A DNA stretch of 51,991 bases from an uncultured Prochlorococcus sp. (GTDB lineage: Bacteria > Cyanobacteriota > Cyanobacteriia > PCC-6307 > Cyanobiaceae), in assembly GCA_902634795.1 (NCBI GenBank), contig CACPLK010000005.1, positions 1 to 51,991 on the forward strand, in the 5' to 3' direction. The notes under the pieces were generated by a model. That model did not search any database and had not been told where the DNA came from. It saw nothing but the letters and a program-made list of their open reading frames with translations. Every line of letters starts with the position of its first letter. The first letter of the stretch is position 1. Both the position numbers and the translations under genes were made by a program. Shown here in pieces: positions 45,478 to 51,991 of the stretch.

Positions 45478-47403
45478 ATGCCAATAATTACTTTACCTGA
45501 TGGTAGTGAAAAGAACTATGAATCATCAGTAACCATTGAAAAAATAGCCACAGATATTGGTCCTGGTTTAGCAAAAGCAGCACTAGCGGGAAGGGTCAAC
45601 GGTAATCTTTTGGATACATGTATTCCAATCACGAATGATGCCGAAATACAAATAATCACATCAAAGGATAATGAAGGTTTAGAAATTATTAGACATTCAT
45701 TCGCTCACCTTCTTGGTCACGCAGTAAAGCAGTTATATCCTGATGCAAAAATGGCGATTGGCCCAGTGATTGAGGATGGTTTTTATTATGATATCTCATA
45801 CAAAGATACATTTACCCCAGTAGATTTGGAGAAGATTGAAAAAAGAATAAAAGAACTTATAAATAAAGATTATGATGTAGATGTAGAAGTAGTTTCTCCT
45901 GAAAAAGCAACACAGGTTTTCTCAGAAAGAGGTGAAACATTTAAGCTTGATATAATTAAAAATATACCTAAAGATGAAATTATAAAACTATATAAACATG
46001 AAGAGTATATTGATATGTGTAGAGGACCTCATGTCCCTAATACAAGGCACCTAAGAGCTTTTAAATTAATGAAAGTTTCTGGTGCATATTGGCGTGGAGA
46101 TTCTAACAATGAAATGCTCCAAAGAATATATGGAACAGCTTGGAAGAATTCTAAAGAATTAAAAGAATATATTAATAGAATTGAAGAAGCAGAAAAAAGA
46201 GATCATAGAAAGTTAGGTAAAAAACTTTCACTTTTCCACTTTCAAGAAGAAGCACCAGGAATGATTTTCTGGCATCCAAATGGTTGGACTATTTATAGAG
46301 TTTTACAAGATTTTATTCGAGAAACGATTTCAAAATATGATTATCAAGAATTAAAATCACCTCAAATAGTTTGTAGAAGTTTATGGGAGAAATCAGGACA
46401 TTGGGATAAATTTAAGGAGGACATGTTTACTACTACATCTGAGAATAAAGAATATGCTATAAAACCAATGAATTGTCCATGTCATGTACAAGTATTTAAT
46501 CAAGGTTTAAAAAGCTATCGTGATCTTCCAATAAGACTTTCAGAATTTGGATCTTGTCATAGGAATGAACCATCTGGAGCTCTACATGGATTAATGAGAG
46601 TAAGAAACTTTGTACAAGATGATGGACATATTTTCTGCACTAATGAACAAATCCAAGAAGAAGTTCAAAGCTTTATTGATCTTGTTTTTGAAGTCTATAA
46701 AGCCTTTGGTTTTAATTCAATTCTTATTAAACTCTCTACTAGACCAGAGAAAAGAGTTGGAAGCGATGAGGTATGGGATAAATCAGAAAAGGCTCTTTCG
46801 GATGCTCTTGATTCAAAAGGATTAGATTGGTCTTTGCTTCCTGGAGAAGGGGCGTTTTATGGCCCAAAAATTGAATTCTCCCTAAAAGATTGCCTTAACA
46901 GAGTCTGGCAATGCGGAACAATTCAAGTAGATTTCTCAATGCCTGAAAGGCTAAATTCAAGCTACATAGATGTTGATGGGAAGAAACAACCCCCTGTCAT
47001 GTTGCATAGAGCAATTCTAGGTTCATTTGAGAGATTTATTGGTATTTTAATTGAGAACTATTCTGGGAACTTGCCAATATGGTTATGCCCACTTCAAATC
47101 GTGGTAATGGGTATAACCGACAGAAATAACGATGCATGCATGTCTACTAAATCTAAATTAATAAATTATGGTTTCAGAGCTTCTGTTGATACAAGGAACG
47201 AAAAAGTGGGCTTTAAGATAAGAGAGCACACAATGCAAAGAATACCTTTCTTGATAATTATTGGAGATAAAGAAGAAGAGAATAATGAAATCTCAGTAAG
47301 AACACGTGAGGGAAAAGATCTTGGCAAAATGACCTTGGATAAGTTCAAACTTATAATGGATGAATCAATCAGCAAAAAGAGTTTAGTGGAGAGTAAATCA
47401 TAA
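45478..47403 (+). CDS. thrS: Threonine--tRNA ligase
   Basis: A 641-residue class II synthetase with a TGS domain (about 1-62), the editing domain with [10 protein letters not shown] (H73, H77) and C181/H185 that removes mischarged serine, the catalytic core with zinc ligands C333 (MNCPCH) and H384 (DDGHIF) and a third in [10 protein letters not shown], and a C-terminal anticodon domain. All key residues are in place and the length matches bacterial ThrRS. ATG at 45478 begins 6 bases after trpS. Two tRNA synthetase genes in tandem share this transcript. Confidence 0.95.
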   Translation: MPIITLPDGSEKNYESSVTIEKIATDIGPGLAKAALAGRVNGNLLDTCIPITNDAEIQIITSKDNEGLEIIRHSFAHLLGHAVKQLYPDAKMAIGPVIEDGFYYDISYKDTFTPVDLEKIEKRIKELINKDYDVDVEVVSPEKATQVFSERGETFKLDIIKNIPKDEIIKLYKHEEYIDMCRGPHVPNTRHLRAFKLMKVSGAYWRGDSNNEMLQRIYGTAWKNSKELKEYINRIEEAEKRDHRKLGKKLSLFHFQEEAPGMIFWHPNGWTIYRVLQDFIRETISKYDYQELKSPQIVCRSLWEKSGHWDKFKEDMFTTTSENKEYAIKPMNCPCHVQVFNQGLKSYRDLPIRLSEFGSCHRNEPSGALHGLMRVRNFVQDDGHIFCTNEQIQEEVQSFIDLVFEVYKAFGFNSILIKLSTRPEKRVGSDEVWDKSEKALSDALDSKGLDWSLLPGEGAFYGPKIEFSLKDCLNRVWQCGTIQVDFSMPERLNSSYIDVDGKKQPPVMLHRAILGSFERFIGILIENYSGNLPIWLCPLQIVVMGITDRNNDACMSTKSKLINYGFRASVDTRNEKVGFKIREHTMQRIPFLIIIGDKEEENNEISVRTREGKDLGKMTLDKFKLIMDESISKKSLVESKS

Positions 47404-47423
47404 TTAAAACAATTTAATAAAGA

Positions 47424-48467
47424 ATGAATTTACTTGCTGGAGACCTTGGAGGGACGAAAACAATATTAGCTGTTTATTCAAACGAGAGCTATCCAAAAAA
47501 ATTAATTGAAAAGTATTATATTTCGTCGGAATGGAAATCTTTTGACTTAATATTTGAAGATTTTATTAAACATTTACCAGATCATATATCACTCCCTGAA
47601 TATGGTTGTATCGGAGTAGCAGGCCCAATAAAAGGAGATAAAGTTAAGATTACAAATCTTGACTGGGATATTGAATCAGAGAAGTTATCTCTACTTTCAA
47701 GGATAAGTCATATTGAATTAATAAATGATTTTTCAGTTTTAATCTATGGGATACCATTTTTCAACAGAAGCCAATATGAAGTAATACAAGGGACCTTAAA
47801 TTCTGAGTACAAAACTAATCAAAAATTATTTGCCATTATCGGAGCTGGTACTGGCTTAGGAATGTCCAGAGGATTAATTACACCTAAAAACATTTTTGTA
47901 TTTCCAAGTGAAGGGGGTCATCGGGAATTTTCCCCAAGAACCGAAAACGAATGGGAATTAGTAAAATGGCTAAAAAACAAGCTAAATATTCAAAGAATAT
48001 CCATTGAAAGAATAGTTAGTGGGACGGGCCTTGGAATGATTGCCAGATGGAAATTGGATAATCCATTAAATGAAAACCACCCACTTCAGGAAACTTTAAA
48101 AAAAATGGATAATGACAAATCAGCTTTCACAGATTTACCCGCACTTGTTTGGGAGAAAGCAAATAACGGAGACAAATTAATGTCTGAAGCTTTGCGACTA
48201 TGGCTAAATGCTTATGGATCTGCAGCAGGAGACCTTGCTTTACAAGAACTTTGCTCTTCAGGCTTATGGATTTCAGGAGGAACTGCAGCAAAAAACCTCG
48301 ATGGAATAAACTCTTCTAACTTCCTTAATGCATTTAGTAATAAGGGTCGCTTTCAATCTTATCTAAAGGAAATCCCATTGATTGTTCTTAAAGATCCAGA
48401 AGCGACATTATTCAGCTCAGCTTGCAGAGCACGCTTAATTGCCGAATCAAATGAGAGAATTAGTTAA
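47424..48467 (+). CDS. glk: Glucokinase
   Basis: A 347-residue Glk-family (not ROK) hexokinase-fold enzyme that phosphorylates glucose with ATP. The phosphate motif GDLGGTKT is at residues 6-13, IGVAGPIKGDKVKITNLDW contains the sugar-binding region, then IGAGTGLGMSRG and the zinc-free EGGHREFSPRTENEW. It has the C-terminal GLWISGGTAAKNL adenosine motif. Prochlorococcus can take up glucose, so the enzyme may feed external glucose as well as glycogen breakdown. It is 20 bases after thrS and 11 before thrB in the same run. Confidence 0.92.
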   Translation: MNLLAGDLGGTKTILAVYSNESYPKKLIEKYYISSEWKSFDLIFEDFIKHLPDHISLPEYGCIGVAGPIKGDKVKITNLDWDIESEKLSLLSRISHIELINDFSVLIYGIPFFNRSQYEVIQGTLNSEYKTNQKLFAIIGAGTGLGMSRGLITPKNIFVFPSEGGHREFSPRTENEWELVKWLKNKLNIQRISIERIVSGTGLGMIARWKLDNPLNENHPLQETLKKMDNDKSAFTDLPALVWEKANNGDKLMSEALRLWLNAYGSAAGDLALQELCSSGLWISGGTAAKNLDGINSSNFLNAFSNKGRFQSYLKEIPLIVLKDPEATLFSSACRARLIAESNERIS

Positions 48468-48478
48468 AGGATAAAAAC

Positions 48479-49426
48479 ATGGGGCCGCCAAAAATAGGAC
48501 AAACTGTCGTAGTAGAAGTCCCTTCTACTACAGCCAATATTGGTCCAGGGTTTGATTGTCTTGGAGCAGCATTAGACCTTTCCAACCAGTTCACTATTAA
48601 AAGAATTGAAGGTAATGCTGAAAGGTTTGAATTAATAATGGAAAGTACTGAAGGCAATCATTTAAGAGGCGGTCCTGAAAACCTTTTCTATCGAGCCGCG
48701 CAGAGAGTTTGGAGAACTGCAGGTGTAGAGCCTGTCGCTCTTGAAGCAAGAGTAAAATTAGCTGTTCCTCCTGCAAGGGGACTTGGTAGCAGTGCTACGG
48801 CAATCGTGGCAGGACTGGTTGGAGCAAATGCACTTGCTGGATATCCTCTGCCTAAGGAAAAACTATTGGAGCTGGCAATAGATATAGAAGGTCACCCAGA
48901 CAATGTTGTTCCATCATTAATAGGAGGTCTTTGCGTAACTGCTAAAACAGCAAGCGACAGATGGCGCGTAGTCCGCTGTGATTGGGATCAATCAATAAAA
49001 GCAGTAGTCGCAATTCCATCTATTCGACTCAGTACAAGTGAAGCAAGACGTGTAATGCCAGAGAACATTCCAGTTAATGATGCAGTAATCAATTTAGGTG
49101 CGCTTACTCTTCTACTTCAAGGACTACGAACAGGGAATGAGGATCTAATCGCAGATGGCATGCATGACAAGCTTCATGAACCCTATAGATGGGGATTGAT
49201 TAAAGGTGGGTTAGAGGTAAGAGAGGCAGCAAAGGCAGCCGGAGCTTTAGGATGTGCAATTAGTGGAGCAGGACCAAGCATTCTTGCCTTGTGCAAAGCG
49301 ACCAAAGGTCGAGATGTCAGTGTCGCAATGGTCAAAGCATGGGAAGCTGCTGGAGTAGCAAGTCGTGCTCCTTTAATGAGCCTCCAACTCAGAGGAAGCG
49401 AATGCATTTCAAACACCTTTGGGTAG
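48479..49426 (+). CDS. thrB: Homoserine kinase
   Basis: A 315-residue GHMP-family kinase that phosphorylates homoserine, the step before threonine synthase. Motif 1 is VPSTTANIGPGFDCLGAALD, the ATP motif 2 is PPARGLGSSATAIVAGLVGAN, and motif 3 is GCAISGAGPSILALCKA. The length is normal. It lies 11 bases after glk. Having a threonine biosynthetic gene downstream of thrS on one transcript ties threonine supply to its charging, at least by position. Confidence 0.95.
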   Translation: MGPPKIGQTVVVEVPSTTANIGPGFDCLGAALDLSNQFTIKRIEGNAERFELIMESTEGNHLRGGPENLFYRAAQRVWRTAGVEPVALEARVKLAVPPARGLGSSATAIVAGLVGANALAGYPLPKEKLLELAIDIEGHPDNVVPSLIGGLCVTAKTASDRWRVVRCDWDQSIKAVVAIPSIRLSTSEARRVMPENIPVNDAVINLGALTLLLQGLRTGNEDLIADGMHDKLHEPYRWGLIKGGLEVREAAKAAGALGCAISGAGPSILALCKATKGRDVSVAMVKAWEAAGVASRAPLMSLQLRGSECISNTFG

Positions 49427-49462
49427 TTCTACTCATGAAAACAAACAAAAACTGATAGCTTT

Positions 49463-51037
49463 ATGGCTGACTTGCCCCAAATTATGGATGCCAATCTGCC
49501 TATGAGTATCGATTCTCAGACAGTATTTCCATGGCTTTCACTCATTGTGCTCCTACCCATAGTTGGAGCATTGATAATGCCTTTCCTCCCAACGCAAGAA
49601 AGTAAAAATTCTAATCTGCCAAGAAATATAGCCCTAGTTATTTTATTAGCCGATTTTCTAATAATTGTATTGGCTTTTACCAATTTGTTTGATCCAAGTA
49701 GCGAAAGTCTGCAGTTGGTTGAAAGACTTCAGTGGCTTCCTTCCATTGGACTCGAATGGTCATTAGGAGTAGATGGAATATCTGCACCGCTAGTAGTTCT
49801 AAGCGGGCTAATAACTTTTTTGTCCGCAGCTGCGAGTTGGAAAGTAAAACAAAAAACAAGGCTTTACTTTGCTTTATTACTAATTCAAGCTTCAGCCCAA
49901 GCTTTAGTTTTCCTATCACAAGATTTCTTACTATTCTTTTTAGCTTGGGAGCTTGAGCTTGTTCCTGTTTATCTATTAATTGCTATTTGGGGAGGCAAAA
50001 GGAAACTATATGCAGCAACAAAATTCATTCTTTACACAGCACTGGCTTCTCTTTTAATATTAATTAGTGGTCTTGCTTTAGCTCTTTCTGGAGATCAATT
50101 TACTTTTAATTTAAGTGAAATTGCAGCCAAATCTTTTAATGGGAATTTTGGGATATTTTGTTACTTAGGTTTTTTAATTGGTTTTGGAGTAAAGCTTCCT
50201 ATCTTTCCACTTCATACTTGGCTGCCCGATGCTCATGGGGAGGCAAACGCACCTGTTTCAATGTTATTAGCTGGTGTTTTATTAAAAATGGGAGGTTACG
50301 CTCTCATAAGATTTAATGTCCAAATTTTACCGGATACTCATTTAATACTCGCTCCAGCTCTAATCATCATTGGGATAGTAAATATTATTTATGGAGCTCT
50401 AAATGCTTTTGCTCAAGACAATGTAAAAAGGCGCATAGCCTGCAGCTCTGTAAGTCATATGGGCTTTGTTCTTGTTGGAATTGGCGCAGTTAATGCACTT
50501 GGAATCAGTGGGGCAATGCTCCAAATGATTAGCCATGGATTGATTGCTGCAGCAATGTTTTTTGTTACTGGAAGTTTTTATGAAAGAACTAATACTCTTT
50601 CAATCCCCAACATGGGCGGTCTAGCAAAGGCTTTGCCTATTACTTTTGCATTCTTCTTAGCCAGTTCTTTAGCGTCACTTGCATTGCCAGGTATGAGTGG
50701 ATTTATAAGTGAGATCACGGTTTTTCTAGGCATAACTAGTCAAGAAGGATTCACTTCGTTATTTAGAGCAATAACAATCCTTTTAGCAGCTATTGGACTG
50801 GTTTTAACTCCTATCTACCTTCTTTCAATGTGCAGAAGAGTATTCTTTGGCCCTAGGATACCTGCTTTATCGATAGTAAAAGAAATGGATGCGAGAGAGC
50901 TTTCAATAGGTTTAAGCCTCTTAGTTCCTACATTAGTAATAGGTTTTTGGCCAAGAATAGCTATTGATTTATATGAGGTGTCAACAAATGCTCTCGCACA
51001 ATCATTAATTACCAATAACCTTGTACCAATCAGTTAG
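49463..51037 (+). CDS. ndhD: NAD(P)H-quinone oxidoreductase subunit 4
   Basis: A 524-residue antiporter-like subunit of the NDH-1 complex in the thylakoid membrane, used for cyclic electron flow and respiration. There are about 14 transmembrane helices. Family signatures include [21 protein letters not shown] with the membrane glutamate, [42 protein letters not shown] and [20 protein letters not shown]. Cyanobacteria have several NdhD paralogues. This one has the features of NdhD1/D2 (respiration and cyclic flow), but I cannot separate them with certainty. It starts 36 bases after thrB. Confidence 0.93.
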   Translation: MADLPQIMDANLPMSIDSQTVFPWLSLIVLLPIVGALIMPFLPTQESKNSNLPRNIALVILLADFLIIVLAFTNLFDPSSESLQLVERLQWLPSIGLEWSLGVDGISAPLVVLSGLITFLSAAASWKVKQKTRLYFALLLIQASAQALVFLSQDFLLFFLAWELELVPVYLLIAIWGGKRKLYAATKFILYTALASLLILISGLALALSGDQFTFNLSEIAAKSFNGNFGIFCYLGFLIGFGVKLPIFPLHTWLPDAHGEANAPVSMLLAGVLLKMGGYALIRFNVQILPDTHLILAPALIIIGIVNIIYGALNAFAQDNVKRRIACSSVSHMGFVLVGIGAVNALGISGAMLQMISHGLIAAAMFFVTGSFYERTNTLSIPNMGGLAKALPITFAFFLASSLASLALPGMSGFISEITVFLGITSQEGFTSLFRAITILLAAIGLVLTPIYLLSMCRRVFFGPRIPALSIVKEMDARELSIGLSLLVPTLVIGFWPRIAIDLYEVSTNALAQSLITNNLVPIS

Positions 51038-51053
51038 TTTTAAAATCTAAAAA

Positions 51054-51892
51054 ATGACTTCAATAAAACCAGCAGAACTATTAAAAGGTGAAGGTCTTCC
51101 TGATTACGATAAAATCACCCCGAACGAGATCTCTGAAAATATACCCAAACTGATAAAAGAACTAAATGAAAAATTAAATAAATTCGAAGAACAACTCGAA
51201 AAACAATTACCAACCAAAAGCTCTCTAAGTTGGGAAGATGTAATGCCTCAACTTTATGAAATAGGTGAAAAGCTTAGGTGGAGTTGGGGAGTTGTAAGTC
51301 ATTTGAATGCTGTATGCAATTCCTCTGAACTACGTGAGGTTCATTCAAGTCAGCAACCTACAATCGTTAGATTTAGTAATCAACTGGCTCAAAACGAAGT
51401 CATTTATAAGGCACTCTCAAATTTAAAAAAGCATGGAAGCATAAAGGATGAAACACAAATCAGAATAATTGACACAGAGCTAATAACTATGAAAAACAAA
51501 GGAATTGGTCTAGAAGCTGATGAAAAAGCACTATTTAATTCTCGCAGTGAGCGATTAGCTGAATTATCAACTACGTTTAGTAACAATGTATTAGATGCAA
51601 CTAAGAATTGGAGTCTTTTATTAAAAAACAAGTCAGAAGTCGAAGGTCTTCCTGAAAGAGCTCTTGAAACATTGGCTCATGCGGCAAAGGAAGCTGGTGA
51701 TAAAGACGAAGAAGGTAATGATCCATCAGCCTCAAATGGCCCATGGAGAGTTGGTCTAGACATGCCTAGGTACATTCCTTTTCAAACTTATGCGAAAGAT
51801 AGACGTGTCAGAGAAAAAGTTTATAAAGCCTTTGTAAGTAGAGCTAGCGATGGAAAGATTAACAACAAAAAAATAATTGAAGAAATTCTAGA
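51054..51892 (+). CDS. prlC: Oligopeptidase A (M3 peptidase), N-terminal part, broken by inverted junction
   Basis: About 279 codons of a zinc metallopeptidase of the M3 family (full length about 680-700), which degrades small peptides in the cytoplasm. Family segments include SWEDVMPQLYEIGEKLRWSWGVVSHLNAV and LDMPRYIPFQTYAKDRRVREKVYKAF. The frame runs correctly to IIEEIL and then becomes 12 unrelated residues before a TAA at 51927-51929. The catalytic HEFGH motif lies beyond the break. The sequence after about 51887 belongs to the opposite strand of the same gene (next entry), so this is not a natural truncation. It starts 16 bases after ndhD. Confidence 0.9.
51887..51892. other. Inverted chimera junction in prlC
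   Basis: TCTAGA here is its own reverse complement and is shared by the two prlC pieces: forward it follows IIEEI, and on the reverse strand it follows ASFYL. A short palindromic overlap at the switch point is what one expects when a growing end re-primes on the complementary strand during multiple-displacement amplification. An assembly error or real inversion gives the same picture in this window alone. Confidence 0.8.
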
Positions 51893-51991
51893 TAGAAAGA
51901 TGCAATTTTTTGGCCATCTAAATTTTTAACATTGAAGAATCGGACATCTTCATGCCATAAAGGAGCGGTATTACTTGCTTCTTCAATGTCA
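51887..51991 (-). CDS. prlC: Internal prlC fragment, inverted (partial)
   Basis: Reading the reverse strand inward from the window end gives an open frame: DIEEASNTAPLWHEDVRFF, then NVKNLDGQKIASFYL. The segments LWHEDVRFF and GxxIASFYL are the strand that precedes the catalytic domain of M3 oligopeptidases, roughly 100-150 residues past the point where the forward copy breaks. It belongs to the same gene as the preceding entry but in the opposite direction. It should be joined to the forward part only after the true order is checked. Confidence 0.85.

Noticed and set aside
48460-48657. Reverse ORF over the start of thrB
   Set aside because: It is antisense to the conserved GHMP kinase motif region and is not supported as a gene.
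51930-51990. 11-base inverted repeat (ACATTGAAGAA and TTCTTCAATGT) near the window end
   Set aside because: Both arms are coding sequence of the inverted prlC fragment (DIEEAS and FFNV on the reverse strand), so it is not a terminator or an insertion-element end.

Overview
The window looks like a contig end from Prochlorococcus, a marine picocyanobacterium, most probably a low-light-adapted strain. The DNA is AT-rich throughout, genes are tightly packed on both strands, and the gene set is that of a small oxygenic phototroph: a Pcb chlorophyll a/b antenna protein, lycopene cyclase, phylloquinone genes (menD, menB), solanesyl diphosphate synthase, NdhD, a glycogen synthase and many cyanobacteria-only hypothetical proteins. 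The genus call is strong; the clade is a guess from base composition and pcb. I saw no tRNA, rRNA, insertion sequence, prophage or CRISPR array.

Layout. 1-9.6 kb: the end of glucosylglycerol-phosphate phosphatase (stpA), the arsenosugar radical-SAM gene arsS, a Fur-family regulator, a cysteine hydrolase, an MscS channel, a protochlorophyllide-reductase-like SDR, lycopene cyclase overlapping a second SDR, two small membrane proteins (one with a GIY-YIG-like head) and a glutathione-transferase-like gene. 9.6-14.3 kb: a GltS-type transporter, a pcb gene with a clear terminator, then a cluster of short genes of unknown function with AT-rich gaps. 14.3-19.2 kb: UDP-glucose dehydrogenase, hisS, a DEDDh exonuclease and a DUF1350 hydrolase. 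19.2-26.4 kb: acs, a HAD phosphatase, and a reverse-strand run comB-nitrilase-amidase-murI-sds. 26.5-31.7 kb: a forward run ubiD-like, aroA, mnmC-like, glmU. 31.7-37.4 kb: a reverse run menD-menB-glgA-murF. 37.5-43.7 kb: lepB, DUF760, DUF4336, a manganese ABC transporter (mntC-mntA-mntB) and a DUF697 protein. 43.9 kb to the end: a forward run starting with a ribbon-helix-helix-like protein, then trpS, thrS, glk, thrB, ndhD and prlC.

How the genes fit together. Most of the window is core metabolism: quinone and prenyl synthesis (sds, menD, menB, possibly ubiD), cell wall (murI, murF, glmU, amidase), aromatic and threonine-family amino acids (aroA, thrB, thrS, trpS, hisS), carbon storage and use (glgA, glk, acs) and photosynthetic electron flow and light capture (pcb, crtL, ndhD).

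The strongest unexpected signal is at the right edge. The prlC reading frame breaks near 51,887-51,892, at a TCTAGA palindrome, and everything after it is a more distal part of the same gene on the opposite strand. This is best explained as an inverted chimera from whole-genome amplification or assembly, so the last ~100 bases should not be treated as native order. I found no convincing new multi-gene system. The better biological leads are single genes: an RHH/RGG protein ahead of trpS, a membrane-anchored GIY-YIG-like protein, a POR-like SDR, a possible 37-codon gene overlapping lycopene cyclase, and the small-gene cluster next to pcb.
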